64,000 nt of DNA from positions 12,052,734 to 12,116,733 of the forward strand of contig NC_048556.1 in NCBI RefSeq assembly GCF_902806685.2, in the 5' to 3' direction. This document shows positions 40,911 through 52,395 of this stretch, piece after piece. Origin of the DNA: Maniola hyperantus. Its lineage: Eukaryota > Arthropoda > Insecta > Lepidoptera > Nymphalidae. Position numbers and translations under genes: made by a program. The notes beneath the pieces were generated by a model, which was not told where the DNA came from, searched no databases, and saw nothing but the letters and a program-made list of their open reading frames with translations. Positions within the stretch are counted from its first letter, which is position 1. Each line of letters starts with the position of its first letter.

Positions 40911-42060
40911 TGTGTTAAGTCAAAACACATTTAACAAAATATCGAGCTTGTGTAACTGTCTATGTTTAGCCTTATACAAATTGGTTAAACACAAACACAA
41001 AAGAAGTTATTTAAACTATTAAATATACACAAGCAAAATACACAACAAAAACAATATTCTTAAGTCTATCCTAACTATTTTATCAATTATGTTCCTATTC
41101 CAAAATATTGTTAATAATACAAGCACATATTATTACTATAGTAAACAAAATATAACAAAATAAAACTTCCCAAAATTGAATAAATGATTGTAAGGTGCAG
41201 TATCACCTTTATGAGTACACAGTGTGTTACAACCTTTACAATTACAAAAGTAAACAGGCAACAAAGTTGCAATGAACTCTGACTAGCATATTATCTTTCA
41301 AAAAAAACAAAGAGATTGTGCAATGGTTTGATGGCTGTTACTTTACACTTTTAACACATAACCTAAAATACAACAAAATCTGTTTCTAAATGTCACTTTA
41401 AACTACCAGCATTCAATTAAACTTAACATGTTTTGTGTGTGAAGTAGCTTTTATCATAACCTTAACACAGCTCTAAACAAAATTTCAACAAAATAATGAA
41501 GTATCAAGTCACTGAAAAAAAATTGTTCATAACTTCATACTTGAACTTAATGTAATCTCTGAATATAGTTTATATATTTAGTTTCACAAGTTGTAACTCT
41601 TAGTATTTATAAATGTATGTGTGTAACTAGTTAACAGCACATAGCGTTTCAAAACTTTAATTATACTAAGTTACCGGAATTTTCAAACATAAGATGTACT
41701 TACTATTGAAAGCAATACCCAACAACAACTCAGTTAAGCAATGTTTATTACTAAACTGAAGGCAAACATTCACTTATACACCTCCAAGGTAAGTCAAATA
41801 ACATAATTGAACGGCATAAACACCATTTATAATGTGTTAATTAAATAAGAAAAAACCACTGTTGGACTATACTCAGAAAATTACTTAAACTATCAAACAA
41901 AATTTCTAACTATTAGTTATTATTTAGTTAGTTAACCATAAAAAACAGCTTAGTGCTCTTTGCAATGTGTCACTACTTAGAAAATTGTACAATCAGCGGA
42001 GTACATTTCATAAAATTCACAAAATTTCTCAAAATATACTGAAATAACTATATAAAAAAA
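40911..42060 (-). other. Untranslated leader of the gypsy-type element
   Basis: It is an A+T-rich stretch between the primer site and the gag ATG with many short stops in all frames. It probably carries the RNA packaging signal; no motif was recognised. Confidence 0.6.
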
Positions 42061-42073
42061 CGTTCGGGCGCCA
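42061..42073 (-). other. Primer binding site, tRNA-Lys type
   Basis: Two bases inside the 5' LTR the minus strand reads TGGCGCCCGAACG. The first 12 bases are complementary to the 3' end of animal tRNA-Lys(UUU) as I remember it (...GUUCGGGCGCCA). The primer identity should be confirmed against the species' own tRNAs. Confidence 0.8.
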
Positions 42074-42075
42074 TT

Positions 42076-43418
42076 TGTAAGGGTGGTAAATTGGGCGGAA
42101 TAGAAATATACCCGGATACGGAATAATCTACCACCTTACAAAGATTAGAGGAAAAAAAAATAATTTTAATTTACTTTACTTGATCTATCTACCTAGTAAA
42201 GAATAGAAGCTAGCCGTCGACTCCCTTGTAATGCATATGAGGTGTTATAAATGAAATTTGCTAGATGTTAGGCAAAATTGTTTTTAATGTAACTTTTACC
42301 GGGGTCGCTTAATACAGAATGATGGCTAATGATGCTTAGTTATTCTAGCTTAATGCCAAGACTTAATTTAGATACATTAGAATGACTTAGGTAGATAGTA
42401 CATAAGATCTATGTTTTAAATTTAAGATGCCATTGGCATGGAATAGACAATGACACAGTAAAATTCATAAAATTGTTTCAAAATAAAAGCTCAGTAGTAA
42501 AGACAGGGTTCTTACTGTACACATACACTAAGAAGGTTCACTAAACTGTTGCAGGATACAAACATTTGCTTACTTGTAGGTGCGAAGACTGCAAGGTAGC
42601 TGGACGGCATCGGCCAAGATCCAAAACTCAATTTATTTGATTCTTCACAACCGAAATGTTTCATTACAAAGATTTTCACCAAGTCTTATCCATAGCAATT
42701 AAGTTGTCAACGTGAATGTGCAAAAGAAATAAATACGAAAACGTAAAACGTAAACGGAAAACTAAAACGGAAAACTGAAGCTAAACGTAAAACGTAAACG
42801 TAAACGTAAACGTAAACGTAAACCCTATTGAACTCCTGGCCACCAATGGTTTTCAGAAGTCCACCCACAACCCATTATCCTCATTTATTTGGGAAGTTAA
42901 AATAACTGGAACATAACTGATGAAACATTGAAAATACGTTAGGATGACTAAAATTTATGACTATTGTATTTTTCCAGGCGAAGCCATGGGCGAAAAGAAG
43001 TGAGATTTTCCTGGAACGAAAAAAATTCGTCTTCACATGTTGACTCCAGGAAAATTCTAAATCTCAGCAATCGGTGTTGCCAGACGCAACCCGAGTGTGG
43101 CCGCTCTCAGTTAGTTTGATCATAAAGCCAATTCATTTTTGAATATTTGCGGAACCTAAGGATATATTATAAGAACCGTTTTGTTAATGACTTAACAATA
43201 AACAAATGATATTATGGTTTTATTTAATTATTTTGTTTTATTTTTACGACAATTGACAACGAAGCAAACGCCATCTATTGTGGCTCGAATGAACTCTGAA
43301 CATCGACCCACGCGTAGTTCTGCACCTTGATGCTAGGTGGCACCAACATACTTTGAACAAAATAGATTTTAATTAAAAGCGAAACGCTAATTAGTAGTTC
43401 AAAATTTACAACGTCACA
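42076..43418 (-). repeat. 5' LTR of the gypsy-type element
   Basis: In element orientation it begins TGTGACGTTG and ends CCACCCTTACA (TG...CA). It is the same length as 34291-35633 and appears identical wherever compared. It contains the CGTAAA microsatellite near 42740-42822. Confidence 0.95.
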
Positions 43419-43422
43419 GAGC

Positions 43423-44275
43423 GTAATGTCAGCACAAGACTTTTTCGCTTGCAGTATTTCGCTAGATTTGTCCCTATGCAAACACTACAAAATACAGTAA
43501 AGTTAGAAAAGAATAGATTCCTTATCAGGAATCTGTGCTTGTTTGCTAAAGAAGGAAGATAAAAATAAAATAAAATAACATGATTAATTATACCTATTTC
43601 GGAATCTGTAACAGTAATAAACCCAGATTAAAATATATTACTACCCTATTCTAGAAGTTAACATAAAAATGAAGGAATTTTTGAAGTAAAGTTTTTATAT
43701 TTTAGTTTCGTCTCGACTTCATTTACCTGGATTGGTTTTTTTTAAGGATCCCGTTGAAATTTCTTAAAATCCATTTTCATTGCAGATCCACGATAAAGAA
43801 AGAACCTACATGCAAAATATGATTTTATACATTAACTGGTTTTTGTATGTATGATGGATAATGACGTTACATAGATAGTTATCGTTATTTCCATTTAACC
43901 GTTTATAAAACCGTTTCCAACTGCCCATCACTAGACAGATCTTGAAATAAAGACACTGTGTGTTCTGGATTTTATGTAAAATGATATTTTCCGTGAACTT
44001 TACGATGGAGCTATAAAAGTTATAGTTTAACTAGGGTGAGAACGTTTCAAGCGCTTGATACTAGAATTAGTTGACAACTTTTATTTTATTTTCTTATCTT
44101 GCGTGTTATAATAAAACTTAATAGGTAGGATGGTATTAGGTTCGCTCCCAAAATTGTTCATTAAACTTTGAAAATAAATACTTCCGAGGGAGCGTATTTT
44201 GTATTGCAAGCATATTTTTGTAACTAAGTAGTTACATACCTATTACCATTACACTTTATATTATACTAGATGATG
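43423..44275. other. Interval without recognisable genes
   Basis: A+T-rich; no coding frame or repeat family was recognised. Confidence 0.3.
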
Positions 44276-44484
44276 CCCGTGACTTCGTCTGTGTGGATTT
44301 AGGTTTTTAAAAATCTCGTGAGCACTCTTTGATTTTCCGGGATAAAAAGTAGCCTGTCCTTCCCCTGGATGAAAGTTATCGCTGTACTAAATTTCGTCAA
44401 AATCAGTTGTACGGATGGGCTGTGAAAGGCTAGCAGACGGACAGACAGACAGACACAGTTTCACATTTATAATATTAGTATGGA
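44276..44484 (-). mobile_element. Helitron-like family B, minus copy
   Basis: The plus strand reads A|CTAGATGATGCCCGTGACTTCGT, then TTTGATTTTCCGGGATAAAAAGTAGCC, CGTCAAAATCAGTTG, ACGGATGGGC and CACATTTATAATATTAGTATGG, the inverted order of 57732-57959. Confidence 0.7.
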
Positions 44485-45585
44485 ACTTATGGAAGTATGA
44501 ATATGGATGTATCATATACTATGTAGTTTACCTACCATCGAAATATGCCTATATATTATAGCACTTGGGAATAATGTTGCTATCTATCAGATAAAGAATT
44601 TTTGAAATCGAATACATAGCTTCGGAGATTACCTCCAACATCCAAACTTTCAAACTTTACCTCTTTATAATAAGTGAAGATATTCTGAAAATAATCAGCT
44701 TATTACCAAAATATTTGAAATGCGTAAAAATTGGCTTTCTAGCTCAGCTCTACAGAAATTTAAAAAATTTATTTTTTAACAACATAACAGACAATTGAGA
44801 TCCTAGAGCCTTCATAAATCTATAAGTGTCAATTTATACCAAATATTTACTGCTATAGACGAACATTTTGTACTGTCAATTAAACAGCTATTCAAACGAT
44901 TTATACCACTTTATACGACTTAATAAATAATACAACAATAGTCCTTAAAAAGGATATTAATTGTCATTTGACAAAGAAAATAACTCCACGCGATCATCAT
45001 CAAAATGTCGATTTGGAGATACCTCGTAAATTATCCAACCCCTTCGGCCCTTAGGAGAAAATAAATAGGGCCAGGACAAAAATCAAATAGCCATAAATTA
45101 GCCGTATTAAAACATAAAACAGGGTAAACAATCGTAAATAAAAATTACAGGGAAAATACACAATGTGATCGTTAATTCAGGGATAAATTATGTCTATTTT
45201 GTGGTGCGGTTTACACTTTTTTTCGCTTTTTTTATGCGTCACCATTTTTTGTGGTGGCGAAGCGAGCGGCGCCCGCGACGGTCAAACTGTTTAGTCAAAC
45301 TCAGAGATTTATTATTATAGAAAGGAACGCGCGGTCTGTTTTATTATGATAGATAATAGAAAATATTACTTTGCATACTACATATAAGATGTACCTACAT
45401 GTAGTATACCTATCTGTAGTCAGTGAACTAGGTCTGTACTGTGTAACAGCTAGATATCGTCAAATCACCCATCACCGGTCCACTGGTGCGTATTGGCAAA
45501 TTTCAGCACTTCGACCGCCTACAAAAACACACCTTGGAAAATTGTATCTCACTTAAAATTATAACCTAATTTAGGTAAGTGCGTG
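44485..45585. other. Interval without recognisable genes
   Basis: No coding frame was seen. A dyad CACCATTTTTTGTGGTG at about 45241-45257 lies in a G+C-richer patch that shares nothing with the local repeats. Confidence 0.3.
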
Positions 45586-45589
45586 GCAT

Positions 45590-45845
45590 CGGCCGTCGCC
45601 TCTAAGGGAAAGAGGCTGCGACGCGCGCTCTGGGGCATACCCAGAGATTGTCCATCGCCATTCAGCGTGGCCATGCTGCCAGCTTGATGGGCACCTTTGG
45701 CCCCGGGGCAACCAGTAGCAGACTTTTTGACAACGTTGTTACCGAATAATAATTTAGTAGTTATAGAATTGTTGACATTGTTTATTGTATAATTTATGAA
45801 ATATTGTATATTTAATATGTGTATTAAAGCGGAACTATAAAATAA
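45590..45845 (+). mobile_element. LINE C-terminal remnant and 3' UTR (IAIQRGNA type)
   Basis: One frame reads RLSIAIQRGHAASLMGTFGPG, a C-terminal motif of a LINE reverse-transcriptase ORF as I recall it. About 130 bp of A+T-rich 3' UTR follow, ending in AAATAAAAACTTTAC. 56138-56340 carries the same motif on the minus strand. Confidence 0.55.
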
Positions 45846-46368
45846 AAACTTTACAATCGAGACAAGTTTTCTCGTACCTAATTTTTTTAAGATTTTGCGT
45901 GGTTTGCACCCGTGTTCTAAATTGTCAATTTCTCAACTATTCTTCAACTATTTGGAACATAGCAATACTTATTGTTTATCATTATCACAAACTAGCTGAC
46001 CCACCCCGGTTTCGCCAGAGTGGATTTTCTGAAAATCTTTTCTTATTGGGACTCTGCCGCTGTTTACAAGCAACTTTTGCGCGCCCATAGATAACAGAAG
46101 TAAGTTATCTATGAGCGCACCATTTATCAAGAGCTATAAAAATAATTGTCAGACATTCCCGCGCAGTCCATTTTACATTTAAATAGTTGAGTGAATTCCC
46201 AGTGAACTATTAGTGGGTCACAATCTGTAGGGTCGCACAATTAATCCATTTCCAGCCATTATCTAGAACGCTTTATTTTGGGTGATACAGTTTTGTTTGT
46301 CACTTTGGTAACAACATTTTATCGTTACATATTGTTACATTTTAAGAAACACGCTATGTTTATGCTAA

Positions 46369-46588
46369 CTAGCTTATGCTCACGACTTCGTCCGCGTGGA
46401 CTACACAAATTTCAAACCCCTAGTTCACTGCTTTTGGGGTTGAATTTTCAAAAATCCTTTTGTAGCGGATGCCTACGTCATAATAGCTATCTGTATGCCG
46501 AATTTCAGCCCGATCCGTCCAGTAGTTTGAGCTGTGCGTTGATAGATCAGTCAGTAAGTCAGTCACCTTTTCCTTTTATATATTTAGA
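46369..46588 (-). mobile_element. Helitron-like family A, full-length minus copy
   Basis: CTAG at 46369-46372 and TATATTTAGA at 46579-46588 are the inverted ends; the insertion site is again A|T. The body is intact for all family words. Confidence 0.75.
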
Positions 46589-46642
46589 TATACGTAGCTA
46601 TGTAATAGAAGTAAACGTTTTATAGAAAAAGTAGCCCTATAA

Positions 46643-46821
46643 TTTTTTTTTTTTTTATAAAAGAATATTAGCCATGTTAAATGACTAATATTCCCCTTTC
46701 CTCTCCAACTAAGCATCAGGCTTGTGCTTGGAGTAGGTACGACAATAGTGCAACGGGCGGGGTTTGAACCGTCGACCTTTCGGTTTTCAGTCCACTCCTT
46801 TACCGGTTGAGCTATTGAGGC
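46643..46821 (-). mobile_element. tRNA-derived poly(A) SINE, minus copy
   Basis: A T-run, AATATTAGCCATGTTAAATGACTAATATT, GTCGACCTTTCGG and CCGGTTGAGCTATTGAGGC are the reverse complement of the SINE at 19641-19817. Confidence 0.75.
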
Positions 46822-47177
46822 TTAATTATCTTCGGATACTACGGTAAGTAGGTATATAGGTATGTGGAGTTACGCGTCAAAATATTATTAGAATCTCTTT
46901 CACGGCGTATTATCCAGTAGGTATGGTATATTTCCCAACAGTGACAAGTGATGGCATTAGCGGAGGGAAGCTGTGCGGCGGTAATCCCGACAGTCGACAC
47001 TGATGCTCCCAGCACCCGTTATATTTGTACAAGCTAAGATAGTGGGATAGTGAGAGCTAATTATATGAAAAATAGCTGATGCCTGTGATTTTGTCCATGT
47101 GTTTTTTTTAATTTATAGACTCGTAGCATGAGAGATACTAGTTGTCCTACATGAAGTTTTTTTTTAGCCGCCTAACT

Positions 47178-47466
47178 GGCCCCGATTCTCTAGTCTCTCG
47201 CTAAATTAAATTTAGAGTAGCTGCATCCTTTTCTTTTTACTAATGCTAAAAAAGGAACGGAACATGACTTTCACATTTAAAGACTCTAAATTGTAGTGCA
47301 CAATACAAATTTAAACAGTAGGTTCGCGAGTGCGTGCTAAAATCACGGGTTTTACCATCTAAAAATTAAATTTAGAAATGTCAAACTGCTTCTGTCCTTT
47401 TCATATTACAATAGTAAGAAGAGGGTGCGAATACTCTAAAATTAGGTTGTGCTTAGAATCGGTGCC
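47178..47466. mobile_element. 289-bp MITE with GGCCCCGATTCT-type ends
   Basis: GGCCCCGATTCT at 47178 faces AGAATCGGTGCC ending at 47466. Inside, ATTTAGAGTAGCTGCATCC on the left pairs imperfectly with GGGTGCGAATACTCTAAAAT on the right, giving arms of about 100 bp. I recall similar MITEs in moths. Confidence 0.65.
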
Positions 47467-47775
47467 ACTTGTCACAGATAGTGTACCCCAACTTTAGAGA
47501 GCAGTAGTGGTGTAGCGTGTAAAGCAAGCGATGAAGCAACACATCAGAGATGATCGATTGTGTGTTACGCAGCCGCCAGCCGGCCTTGTCACTTGACGCC
47601 TCACCTCAGTCGCGCGTCGCACCGACTCGGAGAAAGTGACGCGCGGTAATGTGACCGACGAAAGAGGCTCATCCGAAAGTGACTCGATAAGACGATGGTT
47701 ATCTTTGGAATCCATCACTAGATCTAAAAGTGACATTATTTTCGTCCAATATTTTTGTGTTACGTTTTGTTTTTA

Positions 47776-47996
47776 TCCATACTTCCATTCTAATATTATA
47801 AATGCGAAAGTATGTCTGCCTGTCTGTCTGTCTGCTAATTTTTCACGGCTAACAGTTAAACCGGTTTTGATAAAATTTGGTACAGATTTAGCTTACATCC
47901 CGGGGAAGGACATAGGCTACTTTTTATCTCTGAAAATTAAAGAGTTTCCACAGGATTTTTAAAAATTCAAGCGGACGAAGTCGCGGACATTATCGT
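47776..47996 (+). mobile_element. Helitron-like family B, copy with lost 3' terminus
   Basis: A|TCCATACTTCCATTCTAATA starts it, and TGTCTGCCTGTCTGTCTGTC, ACATAGGCTACTTTTTATC and GCGGACGAAGTCGCGGACAT follow. The terminal CTAG has become ATCG. Confidence 0.65.
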
Positions 47997-48299
47997 GTAA
48001 TGTGGTTAATTCTGTTGTAAATAGTAAGGAAGTGCAAAGAAATCGAATCATTAGGTTTGGTAGTTAACATATAGACACTTTCACTAAATGAGTAACGATC
48101 ACCACTAAACGTTCACAAAGTCACCATTTATCACACTGTACAGTAATTATAGGCAATAGGCGATAGTTCAAAGCCTATCTTCTAATAGCCGGGATCGTCA
48201 TAGCCCTAAAGCCTTAGTCATATACATCGCGCGACGGTGACGTCCAACGGCTAGAATACAATAATATCGGCGGTGTTCCCACTAGATTATAACATGGGG

Positions 48300-48457
48300 T
48301 TATTCAAGGGGCGGACCAACAAATTCCTAAAAGGCCGGCAACGCATCGGCGGCTCCTCTGGTGCTGCAAATGTTCATGGGCGGCGGTAATCACTTAACAT
48401 CAGGTGACCCGCCTGCTCGCTTGCTCGCTATATCTATTAAAAAAAAAAAAAAAAAAA
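48300..48457 (+). mobile_element. LINE-type 3' region with poly(A)
   Basis: GGCCGGCAACGCATCGGCGG, TGCAAATGTTCATGGGCGGCGGTAATCACTTAACATCAGGTGA and a run of about 18 A. It is shared in part by 51430-51535 (inverted) and 9670-9700. Confidence 0.5.
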
Positions 48458-49141
48458 TATTATGCCATGTAGGTATTCAAAAAATCCCGCGCATTTCAGG
48501 AACAAGCTAAGAGTCATCCATGCTCTTTTATTAATATTTATAATATTTTTTTCAAGAACATACCTACTTACATTCCTAACTTAATTTAATATGAATAATT
48601 TAATTTTAAAATTAATTTGAAGGTGGATTTAAATGTAATTTTAATTAATTTATTTAAAAAAAAATACATTCCTAACTGTCGTGAACTGTGCAACTGTGGC
48701 AGGGAGATCTTCGTATCGCATCGTCGCGCTTTATCTGCCCAGGCCTCACATCGAGACCGTCAAAGCATTTAATACATACGTGGAGTCGACAGCTTATTAT
48801 TTATAATGGCTACCGACCATGTATGGGGCTGGTTATATGCTGCTACTGTGGTTATGGTTAATGGACTGGTTCTGCTTCATAAAGAAGCATTAGAAGCTTA
48901 CATTATGATTACGATCAATACAGATGTATGTTTGATCCCGGTACACTTTGACTTCGACTTAATGATTCTACAATGTACTTAATGATGACAATTTAAAATA
49001 AAAAGTCCTGAACTGATTTGATTCCCATTTGATGATCAATATCCCATATCTCTGCACCAATGCAGAGGAAGTACAAACTGGATTTAAAAAAGGCTTGACT
49101 CGAGAAACACTAATGTAGAGAGACTTTGTAACTAATAAAAT

Positions 49142-49546
49142 GTATTTGTCACATTATACGGAGTCTTGCTGTGGGGTAAAGCGGCAGATATTGGGAAAAT
49201 ATTCGTATTACAAAAAAGGGCAATACGTGCAATTTATAATTTAAAACCGCGCGATTCCCTACGAGAGATATTTAAGGAAACAGGTATTCTTACAGTAGCT
49301 TCCCAATATATTTACAATAATATAATTTTTGTACGACAAAACATTCACAGTTACAAAAAAATCAGTGATCTCCATGATAGGCAAACTAGAAACAAAAATA
49401 AGCTAGCTACTCCTGCGCTCCGCCTCTGGAAGGTGCGAAAGTCTTTTGTGGGAATGAGTGTAATATTTTATAATAAAATTCCACAAGCAATTTTAGACTT
49501 GCCTTTACACAAGTTTAAAAAATGTGTTAAAAGTATGCTCCTATAA
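49142..49546 (+). pseudogene. C-terminal fragment of a LINE reverse-transcriptase ORF
   Basis: The frame VTLYGVLLWGKAADIGKIFV ... is open for about 134 codons and ends at TAA 49544-49546. It has no initiator ATG; it begins at a 5' truncation. Motifs include LQKRAIRAIYNL, RNKNKLATPALRLWKVRKSF and FYNKIPQ, the post-RT C-terminal region of Jockey/CR1-type LINEs common in Lepidoptera. No catalytic residues are included. The 3' UTR and (ATTCT)n tail follow. Confidence 0.75.
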
Positions 49547-49822
49547 AAAGCATATTATACAGTCGCAGACTATGTAAACGATAAAAAAGCTTGGATTTGA
49601 CTCGCTCCAGCAATGCACGGGGCTGCAATGGCTTGTATAGTACGGTATAATAACATTGTAAATTGAAAAATTAAAAAGAGCAACCGCCGAGTTTCTTGCT
49701 GGTTCTTCTCGGTAGGAACGGCATTCCGAACCAGTGGTAAATTAAAACTACCTGACTATTCATAAGCACTTTTAAAAAGTTTACATGAATAAAAAAACAT
49801 TCTATTCTATTCTATTCTATTC
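49547..49822 (+). mobile_element. 3' UTR and (ATTCT)n tail of the LINE
   Basis: It contains GCAACCGCCGAGTTTCTTGC, GGAACGGCATTCCGAACCAG and CACTTTTAAAAAGTTTACATGAATAAA, then (ATTCT)4. Fragments at 1340, 30633 and 51571 are truncated copies of this end. Confidence 0.75.
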
Positions 49823-49849
49823 TATACCTATCTGTAGATAGAGAACTTT

Positions 49850-50034
49850 AATAATTACAATTATTGGTTTGTTGGTTTGTTTGTTTGTCCTTCAATCACG
49901 TAGCAACGGTGCAACGGCTTGATGTGAGTTTTTACATGTAGATAAAGACCTGGAGAGTGACATAGGCTACTTTTTATTCCGGAATATCCCAGGGGATTTT
50001 TAAAAACCTAATTCCGCGCGGACGAAGTCGCGGA
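49850..50034 (+). mobile_element. Helitron-like family B variant
   Basis: It has TTTGTTTGTCCTTCAATCACG, GCAACGGTGCAACGGCTTGATG, AAAGACCTGGAGAGTGACATAGGCTAC and TTCCGCGCGGACGAAGTCGCGGAC, the subtype seen at 27120 and 61195. A family P MITE abuts the 3' end. Confidence 0.6.
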
Positions 50035-50192
50035 CAGAAAATATTGTACATCGACGGCTTGCGGTTTTGTTGAGCCTTGTCTCTGTCTTTGAGACCGACA
50101 AAACGTCATATAGGTGACGTATATGAGTGACAGAGACAACGCTCTACGAAGTCGATATCTCATTCTAAAGGTCGATGTACAATATTTCTTGC
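50035..50192. mobile_element. Palindromic TA-type MITE, family P copy 2
   Basis: CAGAAAATATTGTACATCGA faces TCGATGTACAATATTTCTTG. The centre has GACCGACAAAACGTCATATAGG and GTGACAGAGACAACGCTCTACG. Confidence 0.7.
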
Positions 50193-50846
50193 CGGCTACT
50201 ATTATGAATATTTGTTTAACACCTATCTCCAACTTCTCTCGCCCTTCCATCCCGTACGATTAAACGGTACCCTGATATAAAAATTAAAAATAAAAGACAT
50301 TGTAAACCAGAACAATCATACCGTTAGCGGCTGACAGTTAGATGAAATTTAAATTGAGGAGATAGCCCGGAACAAAGGACGAACTGACAGGAATCAAAAG
50401 GAGATAACAAACAAACAAGAAGCTGGGCTTGTGCTCTACATTCTTTAACTTTATTTAGTTTGTTAAACTAATATGGCCCAAGATCCCAGTGCTGCCAGAC
50501 ATTACTTCAAAGTTAAAGTCAAATTCATTTATTGCATTCGATTTTTATGTAGGTAAGTATAATATTTTGTATCATAATATAAAAATTACGACTCAGATTA
50601 TAAATAAGATAAAATATTATGTTATTTTTTTGTGAGCTTTAACGCGTCTTGCTGAATTTACCGCCGACGGCAAGTGTCTGGTAGTAGTGAATAATAATAA
50701 TTAACAACATTAGGTAAAATATACATAAAAATCAGCATTTAGACTTGAAAAGTGAGTACTAACGCTTTTTGCGTCGGTAGCTTTAACAGTTGATATACAT
50801 ACATATATAGAATTGGCCATTGACACAAGCTAGCAGATATTATAAG

Positions 50847-51033
50847 TACAGTACGTGGCAGAAAGTAATGTACATCGGCCTTTAGAATGACATTTCGGCT
50901 TTGTAGAGCGTTGTCTCTGTTACTTACCTATATGACGTTTTGTCGGTCTCAACGACAGAGACAATGCTCTACAATACAAATCCGCTATCTCCGTCTAAAG
51001 GTCGATGTACATTATTTTCTGCCACATACTGTA
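50847..51033. mobile_element. Palindromic TA-type MITE, family P copy 3
   Basis: TACAGTACGTGGCAGAAAG (50847) is mirrored by CTTTCTGCCACATACTGTA-type sequence ending at 51033, with arms of about 31 bp. The ends fit TA|CAGTACGTGG ... CCACATACTG|TA, the Tc1/mariner pattern. It is the best-preserved copy. Confidence 0.75.
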
Positions 51034-51429
51034 TGTTCATAACTAAAATTACTCTATCCCCCACATTTTGTTTCTTTGAAAATAAGTAAGGTCTGACAGT
51101 CCTGGGATCTTGCTGTAATATTGTGATTCTGCAAGTTCATAGATTTTGTTGACAGATTTGTATAAATAGTAGCCATGTCGAATATGGTTTAGAATAACAA
51201 GCAAAGCCTGGTTCATAACAGGATATGAATAGATTGATGTAACTAGTTTTAAATTGTATTGCAATAATCCAGTTCTATATGCTGTTATTTCTTTGGCGAC
51301 CGTATTTATTATTATTACAACTAAGGATACTGTTTTTTTAATCATTGATCAAAATCAAATATGAACAAAGTTGAATGAAGTAGATGCAAGCAAGGAAAGT
51401 AATCATATCAGATTTTTAAAAATACAAAT

Positions 51430-51535
51430 AACGAGCAAACGTGCAGGCGGGTCACCTGATGTTAAGTGATTACCGCCGATTTGCAGCACCAGAGGAATTG
51501 CCGATGCGTTGCCGGCCTTTCAGGAATTTGTAATT
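51430..51535 (-). mobile_element. LINE-type 3' fragment, minus copy
   Basis: GCGGGTCACCTGATGTTAAG, GATTACCGCCGATTTGCAGCACCAGAGGA and CGATGCGTTGCCGGCC are the reverse complement of 48300-48400. Confidence 0.5.
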
Positions 51536-51570
51536 TCAGGAGAAATGAGAAGCTCCGTTGGAGAACCAGA

Positions 51571-51660
51571 GTATAGAATAGAATAGAATAGAATGTTTTT
51601 TTATTCATGTAAACTTTTTACAAGTGCTTATGAATAGTCAGGTAGTTTTAATTTACCACA
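51571..51660 (-). mobile_element. LINE 3' tail, minus copy
   Basis: (AGAAT)n, TTTTTTATTCATGTAAACTTTTTACAAGTGC and CAGGTAGTTTTAATTTACCAC are the inverted end of the LINE at 49142-49822. Confidence 0.65.
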
Positions 51661-51664
51661 GTAA

Positions 51665-51800
51665 ATCGATATAGCTCGCGGCAGCTGAAGTGGCAATGGG
51701 CAGGGCACATAGTTCGAAAAACCGATAGATGTTGGGATCCCAAGGTGTTGGAATGGCGAATTCGCACCGGAAAGTGGAATGTTGGAAGACCCCCACTAGG
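51665..51800 (+). pseudogene. RTE-type LINE ORF fragment
   Basis: One frame reads LKWQWAGHIVRKTDRCW and EWRIRTGKWNVGRPPLGG, the C-terminal zone of an RTE-like reverse-transcriptase ORF, as at 60409-60690. The reading frame decays after about 45 codons. Confidence 0.6.
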
Positions 51801-52146
51801 TGGAAAAAAAAACCACCTATCGCAAATTCAGGCATCCTCCAAGGCTCATATCTACGCCCCAACTTTCAAAACCTCTATAAAACTAACAAATGTAATATAC
51901 CACAGCTTTTAAATGAAGAAACAACCTTACTTTTACAAACAAAACATTACCCATAGCATTCCAAAGATCCACAAGCGCTAAAAGGATCTAAGGCGATAAT
52001 ACAAGACAGTATCTATTAAAAATAGCCCAGACAATTGTCCCGGGATAGAAACAAAAGGACACGAGCAAGGACCAATTTGCCCCCCTATCGTCGGTGGCCG
52101 TCGATGACAAATCGTCGATCGTCAGCGGGTAATGAATCGACCGCCT

Positions 52147-52395
52147 GATTAATGGTGTCGCGGCGCTATCTGCCATGGTGGTGTTGCGTCTTTAATGGGA
52201 TTATTGAGATAGGGGGTTTTAGACTTGACACTAGTAAGAGCTAGGCGATAGACAAGCTAAGATATTATAAAACTGTTATGATTAATGGTGTCGCGTCGCT
52301 ATCTGCCGTGCTGGTGTTGGGATTATTGAGATAGGGGGTTTTAGACTTGACACTAGCGAATGCTAGGCGATACACAAGCTAAAAAACTTTATCTT
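52147..52395 (+). repeat. Tandem duplication of about 133 bp
   Basis: GATTAATGGTGTCGCG begins at 52147 and 52280. Both copies continue GCTATCTGCC, GGTGTTG, GGGATTATTGAGATAGGGGG and GCTAGGCGATA. The second copy lacks 11 bp around CGTCTTTAATG. Confidence 0.75.

Larger units (their letters stand above)
34291..43418 (-). mobile_element. Complete Ty3/gypsy-type LTR retrotransposon
   Basis: The element is 9128 bp on the minus strand, bounded by two 1343-bp direct LTRs and a 4-bp target duplication GAGC (34287-34290 and 43419-43422). In transcription order it has a 5' LTR (42076-43418), primer site, ~1.15-kb leader, gag, pol by -1 frameshift, a ~0.8-kb 3' region, a polypurine tract and a 3' LTR (34291-35633). 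The pol order is protease, reverse transcriptase, RNase H, integrase, which defines Ty3/gypsy. There is no recognisable env. The frames are intact and the LTRs have equal length with no difference that I saw, so insertion was recent and the copy may be competent. Confidence 0.92.

Noticed and set aside
51729..51956. 75-codon plus frame
   Set aside because: Alternative frame of the RTE LINE remnant running into non-coding DNA.
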